The position numbers and the translations under genes were made by a program. A stretch of DNA of 64,000 bases from Cruorifilaria tuberocauda (taxonomy: Eukaryota > Nematoda > Chromadorea > Rhabditida > Onchocercidae), in the NCBI GenBank assembly GCA_013365365.1, contig JABVXU010000045.1, positions 62,001-126,000 of the forward strand. Reading direction: 5' to 3'. Below the pieces are notes generated by a model that searched no databases, was not told where the DNA came from, and worked only from the letters and a program-made list of their open reading frames with translations. Shown piece by piece: positions 26,191 through 37,182 of this stretch. Within the stretch, counting starts at the first letter, position 1, and the number at the start of each line of letters is the position of its first letter.

Positions 26191-28639
26191 TAAAAGAGTC
26201 AAGTGAAAAGAGAATTGAAGGAAGCAAAAAAATGAGATAAGAAATGATTCATGCTAATGGAAATTTCGGATATAATTTATGAATAAGAATATACTATCTG
26301 AAAACTATGAGAATTGTGATTTAACTAAAATCTAATTTTGAGAAGAAAGAAAATGACAAATTATATTGAAATTTTAATGAATGAAAAGAATCCTTAAGAA
26401 ATTAAATCAAATTGAATGCATCTAAACGATTTTACGTAATTTCTTCTAAACATACAAAAAACGTTATGAAATTCGAAAGTATGTACCACATTATCTATCA
26501 TTTGCTTCTGTACGAAAATAACGCCAGCTTGATATTTTCTCGATATTTATGATAGTCTCTATGGTTAATGGTTAATTATTTCGATTTCGATCATCTTCCT
26601 ACTCTGTCAATTATATTTATCTTTCTGATTTTTCATCAATAAATGAAAGGGTGGAATGTTGATTTCTTCTTAACTATAGAATCATCGAAATTATGATTTG
26701 AAAATTTTTTCAGCAAAAAAAGCCAACGATATTTCTGATCCATAGTGTAATTTGAATTATTTTAAACATAAATTCCCATAAGGTGTGATATAAAGCTATT
26801 GAAAAAGAAATTAACTAGAGATTTAAGAAATGTTAACTTATTGGACTCATTCTAGATATTCTCAAATACCTCGGATAAATAGAAGCATTTTGTGTAAATA
26901 CTAGAATCTTGAAAAGGCTCGAAGAGAGAAGAGTTTACAAGTAATTCTGAAATTCCCATCGCCTTCATTTCATTATCATAAACTGATTATTGTTAATTTA
27001 AGATAAACAGTATTAATTTTCAGTTGAAGAAAAATGATATAAATTGTTAGAGGCTAAAAACGATAAATTTGTAGAACAAAAATTTAGTATATGTAGCGTG
27101 AAACGAACTCCTCGTTCAATCCATTGCTTTCGTTACATGCTTACTTTAATTAATGAATTACAGATGTATCCAACTACTGATTTTGTTTAATTTCTAATAT
27201 ATTCTATTTATAAATTAAAAAAATGAGCCATTGAAGCTTCAGGTAAGATATTAAATTTAAACTAAAAATACAAGTTTTTTTAGCTTTTCGAAATTTAAAA
27301 TGTTGATAAAAAATGTCTCATGGATGATATTAAAAAAATTTTTAATCAACTTTTTTCATACGACTACGAAAAACGTAAATAATAAAATCGAATCTTTTCC
27401 TTTACTTATTTTATTATAAAATTCTGCTAAAACAATTTATGAAGTTATTTTTAAAAGGAGATCATTTGAACTAAGTGGAATAATTCAACTGCATTAAAAC
27501 ACTTTGAAAAATAATTACTGTGCAAACATTTTGATAATGCACAATTTTCATAAGTAAGATTAATAAACTTTAAAGATCTAAAAAATAGTATAAGGCAATC
27601 GAATTATCATTTCTACACTAATGAATTGAATAAGTTAAATATTTCCTAAAACAAAAAAGTTTTGATTAGTAAAAGTAAAGTTTTGATATTTATGCGGTCC
27701 TAATGTTTTTAATTCACATATTAGCATTAATAAACTATGAAATTTCAAATCCTTTCCAATTTAAAGTATATTAATTTTCGGAAGGAAAATTTTATTGCAT
27801 AAGATTTTATGGTAAATAGATGTCATTGAAATGAACCAGAAAATAATTAGTTTACAGATGAACAAGAGTTGCGCATTAAAAGGGCTGTCTTAGATCGATC
27901 TATCTGTGCTAAACTGATCGCAGCCTGCCAGTCATGACTGGTTTCCAACTTCAAACAAAAACTGATCACAATAACGCAAAGCAAAATATCGTTGCATTTA
28001 AATGAACAGATAATTACCGATTAAAATTTTCAATCAGACAACATATTTACCAATCTCTTCATATTTCTAACTTTAATTTCAAACTATTTGGAGAAAATAT
28101 TATTTCCCACTTCTGTACTTCTAATGATAAGAAGAGAGCGAACAAAGTGATATTGGATTTTGATAATTTTCATATTTGAAGCTTATATCTAGTTGATAAG
28201 TTATGCATAAATTGCAATATGACATTTGTATTAAGATTTTGCAAGGAAAAATTATTATAAAAAATGAATTAAATAAAAATAAAGATGAAAAAGATAAATG
28301 AAAATAACTTAAATTGATGTTTGAATGATGGAAAGTTAGTTGGTAGCATACTTCATATAATCATAGAATTGGGATCACTCAATCAACTGCGCGGCGCAAT
28401 TATCCAATTGTATGATCATTGCTGTCCATTTACAATATCTATCAAATGATAGAAATCTAAATAAATTCCATAAATTATTTTAAGGCTCACAAAAGTGACG
28501 TCAGAAACAGTGAGCTTCTAGAATTTCCTGTTAAATTTCAAAAAAACACAAATTTACTTCACTATAATGTCTATTTCAAATAAACTGTATCATTTATCCC
28601 GTGAAAATCCATGAAAATAGTTGAATTTTCAAAAAGGGA

Positions 28640-28672
28640 GAGGTAAAAGAGAGGGAGAGAGAGAAAGAGAAA
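28640..28672. repeat. GA-rich microsatellite
   Basis: Short interrupted GA repeat (gagagg/gagaga units) followed by an A run, in non-coding DNA. Confidence 0.85.
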
Positions 28673-29675
28673 AAAAAATTTTGTAAACATGAATGCATCA
28701 AACAGTTCAGTCATCAAAATTAATTTTGAAATCAATCATTTTTGTCACACGAATATTTTAAATGATAACTATATTTGCTCAATTGATACTTCACGGAAAC
28801 AATCAATAAATACTAAATTTACTATGAAATTGATTTTATCACTCCAATTAATTTACTTACTGTCCTGTCCAGTTATAGTTTGTATTTGATTAATTTCATT
28901 ACTAGAGAGGTGTTAATTTATCAATGAAATGAAAAGTTATCATTTCGAAAAACTATCATTGCAAAGATATTATCACATCTTTATATTCTTTGTTACCATG
29001 ATAGCTACAACAAATGGCTGGTTCCTCATTAATCAATTATTTCATTGAGAGAACGATTTTTAAATCAAAGTTAATCTTTTATGAAAACCTTTCACTGATA
29101 ATGATATAGAGAAATAAATTATTTCAACAATATTAATTCATATGAAACATGTAATCGAATGATAAACCAAACATTTTCTCACTTAATTATATTATTTAAA
29201 TGGATCCTTATTTCTCGTTCCTAAATTATCAGTTATATCAGTTGAATTGACGAGCATATCAGCAACATAGCAAAGCTTTCGTTTTCTCCAATGCTAACAT
29301 TTCATAGCTTCAGTCATTATAAGCGCTATTTTAGACTAATTCATTTTTATTTTATTAAAAAAACTCCATAAAGGCTTATTTGATATGAATGAAATTACAT
29401 TTCCGGATTATTGCTTTCCAATTGGAAATTATAAAATTATCTGAAAATTTGAAAATCGACCATTTCAATACATTTTCTTACTTTTTCAGTTCATTTGATA
29501 TTAACAAATAAAAATTTTAGGCAACCAGTGATACCAAATGCGTCAGTACTGATAGAATATGGAGCAAATATGAAATTTTAAAATTGAACAAAACTTTTAA
29601 AGCAAACAAATAGATTTAGTATTTTTCTTTGTTTTCCTTCTTTCTTTTTCCTTCATGAAATATATTAAATCACAA

Positions 29676-30010
29676 AAGCGGAAATGTGAGAAATCATTTG
29701 AAGCAGGAACTCGCGTTGCGGAACATTGTTCACGGGAATGATAAGAGCAACCAATGGCTTATCGATCAACCTACTCTTGCAAAATTTCTATCAAAGCAGA
29801 TTTGCACTCTCCTCATTACCGCCCAGAAGACGGGGACTCTACGATTTTGCGCGAAATGTCAAATTGCTCGAATAATTCGGCGAAATTCCAAGGCGAAAAA
29901 AACCTTTATTTAAGCAAAGAAATATTGAGAAAAAAGAACGAAATGATTGCTATCGGCGCAATGATCGCATACAAAATATGCGAAAAAGAAATATCTTTCA
30001 GCGAATAGAT
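29676..30010 (+). pseudogene. possible decayed zinc-finger gene
   Basis: Three pieces in different plus frames recall C2H2 fingers: KRKCEKSFEAGTRVAEH at about 29678-29730, SCKISIKADLHSPHY at about 29770-29815 and AYKICEKEISFSE at about 29968-30008. The stretch is clearly richer in G+C than its flanks, as expected of old coding sequence. No frame stays open across the whole region and the paired Cys/His ligands are incomplete. Resemblance to the finger consensus is seen; origin from a gene related to the 5.1-5.6 kb relic is inference, and chance similarity cannot be excluded. Confidence 0.35.
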
Positions 30011-31753
30011 TAATTTTCGTCCAAATGATGAATGGATTTATTTGAGGTATTTCCAAACATTTCCTCTGAGATATCTAAGATATCCCCGGTTATTTCCCGA
30101 CATTTCTTGTAGCTGTTTGATGAATGAGACGAATTGAAAGTAAATTGAGCATTAAAAAAATCCAAGAGAGCAATATTTAAATTCGAATTTAGTTCCTTGA
30201 ATGAACAAGAAAAAATCGCTTCACGATCAAAGAAAGTGAACGATCCGAGGAATGGTCAAAATAAGCCAAATAAAAGTAGACCTATACTCTTCTTGGCTCC
30301 TTCATGGAAAGTTCGAATAAAGCCCATATTGGATAATAAAGTGTCCACTTCTTATTCAACTAATCTTACCATCTATCTCATTTATTACAGATTAGACATT
30401 TCAAGTGTTTTCCATTCGAATCTTTTATTTGTTTTCTGTTGACAGAATAATAATACATTATTAAATATAAGTTAATACAGGAAGAAATCGATTTTTTCAA
30501 CGTCAGGTTTGATAAAATAATTCAACTTTTGATTCAAAAATGCATCGATTTTATTTTAAAATTATATAAACTAAGGATAAACTAAAATTCTAATATAAAA
30601 GTGAAAATCTTTGAAGCTAAACAATCAAGCAAGAAATCCCCAGCTTAATCATTCTGTAAATTGGAATTTAATTGCGATAAGATAGCAAGTATACTTGAGA
30701 TATCGGTCAATCAGTAGCAAGAAGAAACGGATTTTTCAGTAAACAATTTAGCTCACTATTATAAAACACAATAACGAAGCTACATTGGTAAGATTGGAGT
30801 GCTTTTTGATGAGATTTAAAAATTGAATATGACTCATCGTATCGTCATTTAAGGGGAATCCAATTAATTTTGACGATAAAACGGGAAAATTTCGTGCTAT
30901 TTTTATATAGCATAATTTTGATTCAATTATATGACAAGCTTTTCTTCCTTCTCCAACTTTAGCTCACTTCGGAAAATGCGGAGCAATAAATGACAAATGA
31001 TTAGCATGATATGCCGATCGCAATCATTATCCTTCAGTGATATATGTACAATAAAAAATAAATTGAGGAAAGATATTTTGATCAAAAATTTGCAATATTG
31101 AAACTTTTTCTCATTCAAGTATGAAGAATTTATTGAAATGAGTGAGAGAAAGAGAAAAGTTTTCATTTCTAAAAATTCCTCAAGATATCATTAATAAAAA
31201 AGACTGACTGTTCATGATTTTCAATGAGAGCGATGAAGTTAGTTTACAGTTATAATTTGGCATTATTTTGTAATCAAATAAATTTCAAAGGATTGCAAAT
31301 ATTTGTTGTTTTTGATATTTGATGTTATCATTTCTTCAGTGATCGTTCATTAGTTTATTTTGTAGAATCAAACCTTACACTTGTAAAATTACCAAATAAT
31401 GGACTGCCAAGTATAAAACAAGAGATATGTTAAATGATTTATCAGAATTTTGAAGATTCCAGTAATATAGTTTAAAAATAATAATTAATTTGGATTCCAG
31501 TATGTTAATAATAAGTGTTTATAAAGAAATTCCGAAGAGAAATCGCTATATCAATCTCTTCTATTTCTTTTTTGACATTTAGCTAATAAAAATAATACAT
31601 AAATATAATAAATTATTTTATTCGTTAGCTGCTATTCAGTGAAGAACGGAATTAATTTAGAAATATTTATTTTCCTTTAATACTGTATATTTCAAGAACT
31701 GTTTTGATATTTAAAGCGATAGATTGTTGCAATAAGTAGCTTATAAATTTCAA

Positions 31754-34700
31754 TTATTTGATTGGAAATAGGTGAAATTTTTGATTAATTTCAGATTTTT
31801 CAGTACTGTTTGTTTCTATTGTGATTTTGGCAATGAGCTTTGTATTATAAACTGTTGATGATGTGGATGGGACAGTGACAGTCGTTGGTTCTTCAGGAAA
31901 TTGTCCCCTCGTCGTGCTTGATAATTTCAATTCTTTTTCCTTATCAATTTTTACATCCGTAATTGAGGTTGATGTCGTTGTCGTTTCTAAATTGATAAAA
32001 TGTAATTTTACTGATTCAATACTAATATAAATTTGACTTCTATTATTTTGCATATATTTTAAATTACTTTGACAGCAAAACAATACTTATTGTTCCAGGA
32101 ATAAATTATAAAAGATGCTAATCCATTTAGAACTTACGCTGAACACAATTATATAATTTGTTAATTTTCCAAATATCAACGGAAGAAAGACCACGTCGTT
32201 GACCAATCCTATTAGCTACAAATTTTTTTCTTCATTTATTTTACTTCTAATGCATATTTTAGAGGGTATAATCAACCAAATTATTTTTAATGGAATAAAT
32301 TTTTGAGGAGAAAAAAGTACTATTGCAAGTGATGGATGATTGATCAAATAATTCTTCACTGATCATCATTTAATCAATAATGACTCTACTTCATATTACT
32401 AACCATTTTCGGGAGATTTGGGAATAATAGTTGGTTGACCATTTTTGCTAAATGCTGCCGAGGAATAGTGTGTGACAGAATCATAATCATAAGGTGAGCC
32501 CAAATTATCAATTATAGTTGGTGAATATTTATCAAATTGATCTACAAGCAAGAAACTTTCATAATAAATTGTTCGTTAATTTTGAATTTAGAGAAGATTT
32601 ACATTTTATAAAAGTATTGAGAGAAATAATTAAATTTGCACTTTAAATATCAAATTTTGCTTACCGATAAGAGATGGTTTCACATTTTCCCACGAAATAT
32701 TTACATATAAATCTCGATCAGGGCGATCTATCAAAAAATGATTGAACTTATATGTAGCATATATACAGAAATTTCACTAATTAGTTATAATTAGTTTTGA
32801 AAAAGCTTATTGATGAAGAATTTCTCTCTTCCTATTGAAACAAACAATTACTCTTAACGAAAATTTTATTATTGATAAAGTGAAAAAAGAAGTGTTGAAA
32901 GAAGTAATTAAAATATTTTGTTCTGATTAACTGAATGACACAATAAAGAACGAAAAAATTTAAGTAGCATTCATCAGAAATTGTTGAATAATTTATCAAA
33001 AACTTACTTTGTTCATGGAAAAAGCCAATTACGTGCATCAATTCATGAATTACAATTCCTTTCTTTAAACATCCATCACCTAAGCTTACTACCTGTTTAC
33101 CGCCTGTAAATAATTTAATGGTATAAATTACTATTTGAAATTATTCAATATTGCAGATAGAGAAGAAGGATTTATCATAGGCTAATGTCGAAATGATCAC
33201 AAATCATTGTGATCATTTCGACATTGGCCTATGATAAATCCTATCATTGAGAAAAAATTAAAGCAAATGTTGGATAAGTGAGTGATAGATAATTCACTAT
33301 TCGAGGATTTAGCTTAGAAGAAAAAATTGGAACAGGTTTTGAGAAATTTCGAATTTACGGGATGGCTTTTATTTGATAAAAATTTACAAACCATTATTGC
33401 CAACCATTGAATAGCAACCATCGTAAGGTGCAATATAAATATAATCAAAATCGAATCGGTTTTTAGGAACAAATCGTATGCACGTCAACAATTGAAATGC
33501 TTCAAATGCTTCCAAAATTATAAGTTTGCTGAAAAACGGAAATTTTGAACATTGCCGTAAATGAAGAAAATGAAAAAATGAGATTAAAACAGTGGTAATA
33601 ATATAAACGTGATATTGGCATATGCTGGAGAGATGAGGTATGGTATTCGTCCTTTTGGCCATAATAATGTTTTCTGTCTTACTGCATTGCGTAATTGTAT
33701 TGCATTCATTTCAACCTGATATATGGAAGGCTTGTTCTCACTTTCAAAACCTTGCTTACTTATCCATTCATTACGACCAGATGCAGTATCGCCATTATTG
33801 ATGAGTACTGTAAAAAAAGTATAATATTTAATAAATGTTATTTTGCTTACATGAGAAGTAATACTGATGAACTGAAAAATTTGCTAACTAACCAATATCG
33901 CCTTCAAAAAGGTCTTCACGATACATTGGTTCTGTATTGCTATTCCTTTGCTGACTATCATAATCTCTATCATTGTTATCATTATCATCACCGGATAACC
34001 ACATTAACTGTTCATTTTCCATCTGATTTGCACCTGACATGAATGGACCATTCAATTTTCCCTAAATAAGTTCATATATTCATGAAGTTACTTCGAATTT
34101 TCAAATGTTTATTTTGTCGGCGTGTTTGATTATTGTGATATTAACAACAAATGAAAGCATCTATTTAATTAAATGAAATGAAAGCAATACAATTTCTTTC
34201 AATAATTTTGACTAAGAATTTAAACTGTAATTGTGCATTGAAAGTTTGCCAACTTTAGACATTTACTTAATTTAATTAATTCTCCATTCTTTACGACCAC
34301 ATCGAATTCAGTAATACTGAATTATTTACTGTTCCATCGTTCTTAATATTAATCATATAAATTAACTGAAAAATTATTTTTCAGTTATTTTTAAAATCAT
34401 AAAATTGAAATTTATTTTCATTAAAACAAAATTATCAATTTTCTCACGAGAAGTAATTTATAATTATCTAATTCATGTGATTTTTGTTGTATTTTTCATA
34501 TGTAAAATTTAAAATGATTAATGAACAGTTTGGAATGTGAAAGAAAATTTACTCCAAGTTAATATCGATGATGAAATTACTGGAACTAATCACCAGGATA
34601 ATTTCATAAGTGTCACTTCTATTTACCGTGAAGTATTCATCATTTCGAATTGATACGGGCGGAATATTGAATTGTAGGAAGATAAATTATTTAATTGAAA

Positions 34701-35006
34701 TTGAAAATATTTTATTTCATTATTACTAAGGCGTATTACTGATTTGACGTGTGATAACTTATCTAAATGCTTTTGAATTTCCCTTTAAGCGACAAAATTT
34801 CCCTATTTCAATACATACAATATCACCAACTCTTTCATTATAATTTTCCTTCGAATACTGAAATTCCAAGAATGGCTGGAATTTAGTGTATAAAGCGACA
34901 AAAATTCAATCATTTTCAATTCCACAAAAAGCATTCAAACCTGAATATCGATAGCAGCAAGTGTGATGGCAGTAATTCTGATGAAACAAGCATGGAATCC
35001 ACTCAT
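31754..35006 (-). CDS. astacin-family zinc metalloprotease (NAS type)
   Basis: Nine exons in phase: 34941-35006, 33893-34061, 33609-33807, 33392-33528, 33008-33103, 32665-32727, 32404-32541, 32138-32215 and 31754-31986; 392 residues. Exon 1 encodes a signal peptide ([20 protein letters not shown]). The pro-region carries LFEGDI (FEGD at residues 74-77), the aspartate-switch motif that keeps astacins latent. The catalytic domain starts near [13 protein letters not shown]. It holds [11 protein letters not shown], the zinc site [12 protein letters not shown] (residues 210-221), [18 protein letters not shown] and the closing [20 protein letters not shown]. The Met-turn reads [10 protein letters not shown], with Thr at residue 267 where Met is usual. 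The 77-residue tail is Thr/Ser-rich, with no EGF, CUB or ShK module. Family roles include cuticle processing, hatching and digestion; which applies here cannot be told. Confidence 0.93.
33167..33242. repeat. near-perfect 76-nt inverted repeat (hairpin)
   Basis: Arms 33167-33202 and 33207-33242 are complementary over 36 bp with one G/T mismatch (33183 with 33226) and a 4-nt loop. The hairpin lies in the intron 33104-33391 of the astacin gene. Transcripts of either strand could fold into a long, almost unbroken duplex. Confidence 0.95.
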
Positions 35007-37182
35007 TAGTAAAATGATAAGTGAGGTCATTGTTATCATTTTAACAGATAATGGATAGGACTGCTTTGCGGATTGCATTTCTCTTTCCAAATAGTGCAGA
35101 GAATACAGCAGGATTATTGGTGGACAAACAGAAACAAGGGATTAACTTAAGGTGTAAGCTGAGAAGCAAGAAAGAGGTCAAAGAACCATCTATCTATTAA
35201 TGCTTTCAGCAAAATACGAATCCGAAGAGATATCAAAATGAACAAATAAGTGAAAGAATTAATTTAATTGGAATCAGCTGAAAATTTTAAATTTTAGAAG
35301 TCTTTCAATTTGAAAGATAAACATAAAACTGAAGAGGATGACTGACAAGAGTGCAAAGACAAACTGAACAACAAGAAATGATTTCAAAGTTCAGAAATGC
35401 CTACAAACAGTACTTCAGAAAAATGACATTTCATAAGGACTGAAGAATTTTAATAGTAAACAAAAACAATCCTTCCAAACAACATCATGCAAATGAGGTA
35501 TACAATGAAAGAGTTAATAGGAAATAATTACATTAATCATTTATTTCATTTTACAAATTTAGTGATTAAACAGCTTATCCATGCATTTTTCAATTTTGGC
35601 AAATAAGGAAGGAAATATACTTTTGACCATTCGTTTATCAATAATAAGATAAGCTTATAATGATGAGAGAATGATTAAACAGATGATATGCGATTATTCC
35701 ACTTCACCACCAGAATATTTGTTATTTGAAATATTCAGTCAGTACTGTATATGATATTGTAAATTAGCAACCTTGTAACTTTGAAAAGGTGATTAAGTTA
35801 CACGACAAATTTATGAATACATTCATTGTTTGGCATGTATTCAGAAATACCCCCAACAAAATAATATGCATTTAAGTGTAAAAGATAACGTCTAAAGAAT
35901 CAAAACTCTTTTATACATAAATTGTAAAATTATATGGCATAAAAAAGTGAAAAAATTTTTCAAAAAATATCTCAAAATGGTAGCATAAAAATTAATAATG
36001 TTGTTTGATTTTGATACAATCCTAGGTACACTTAAGCTAATTTATTGTCTATCAGTTATTTGCTAACAATCTATTATCCGAAAATTTCTGCAAAGGAAAA
36101 TTGTTCAGTAATTTTAATTGCTGGAATAATAAAGTGAACAAATGAAGATTTTCCTAGACAATTACTTTAAATCTTTGCATATTTAATTGACGTTTGAAGA
36201 ATCTTGAAATTTTATAAAATATTTTTGTGAAATCAGAGACAAATGTTTAGAAAAAGAATTATTGTTAATTTTATTATCAAATGCCATATTCAATGTGAAT
36301 TTAATTAAAATTTCATTAAAAAATGGAAAAAGTTTTTGTGGAAGCTTTCAAATCACTGAATAATATCGAAACAATTGCTTTATTTTTCTTTGCCAATCTT
36401 TTCAGCAATTTAAATAACAAACATTTAAGTTCGCTTATATGTGGCATTTAGAAAAATATTTCAATTTTTCGACACTTTCTTATCATTGGAATTCACAAAT
36501 TAAAAGCAAAAATGCTTTTGAGTGGAGGGAAGGCTAATTAATTAACTTAAGAGGAGAAATAGTTGTTCACATCGAGTTTGGTCTTTTTTTTGCCAATGCT
36601 TTTTCATAATTTAAATTTGGTTATTTAAATTAAAAGTAAGTTAAATTCGATTGCAAAATAAATGCAATCTCATTTGCATTTTGACTTAGATGCATTTTTA
36701 TTCATCGTGTAAACATAAATAAAATACCTTTCTTTCTTGATAACATAAGCCTGAGCAGCAGCTGCGTGTTTCTGCATGTTTATTTTTTTGTGGAAGTAAA
36801 ATTTCAATTTGAATGGATAAATGCGCCCATCTCAAAATGATCAGGTTCCGGCTCCATTTGTTAATAGTGAAGAGAATGACATTCGCCATGTAAGCTTTAC
36901 CTTTATGATCATCGTAAAACATTCTCACCTGTCAATAAATGCGAATTCAGGCAAAAACTTTGAATTTCAAAAAAGAAAGGAATGAGAACAGAACAGATAA
37001 TGTTGTCTTTCTTACTCTGTCTTCCTTTTTCATGGAACTTCGACAGAGAGAGAGAGAGAGAGAAGGAGAAAGAGAGGGGAAAAGAGAGGGAAAGAGAGTT
37101 AAGTCAAGGCTAGCATTCTCATCTAGTCCGTTCCTTCATTTCATCAATCTGTTGCTTGCGCTATTTGTTATTGCTGCTGATA
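35007..37182. other. intergenic region between the astacin and tetraspanin genes
   Basis: About 2.2 kb between divergent genes, probably containing both promoters. It is AT-rich. It includes a minus-strand open frame at 36698-36928 (76 codons, MFYDDHKGKAYMANVILF onward, ending beside a possible donor) of unknown meaning, and a GA microsatellite just upstream of the tetraspanin start. Confidence 0.5.
37045..37103. repeat. GA microsatellite upstream of the tetraspanin start
   Basis: GA repeat with GGAGAAA and GGGAAA interruptions, ending about 80 bp before the tetraspanin ATG at 37183; it may lie in the 5' leader or promoter. Confidence 0.9.

Larger units (their letters stand above)
19104..31753. 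other. gene-poor region
   Basis: About 12.6 kb of AT-rich DNA with no gene I can defend. It holds several GA/CT microsatellites (listed), a possible zinc-finger relic at 29.68-30.01 kb (listed) and a few short open frames. The frame at 19963-20178 (minus) contains the signal-like MKVFLRMIQILILGIAYTSF. The frame at 28689-28889 (plus) ends in another hydrophobic stretch. Neither has a supporting exon chain. Confidence 0.55.
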
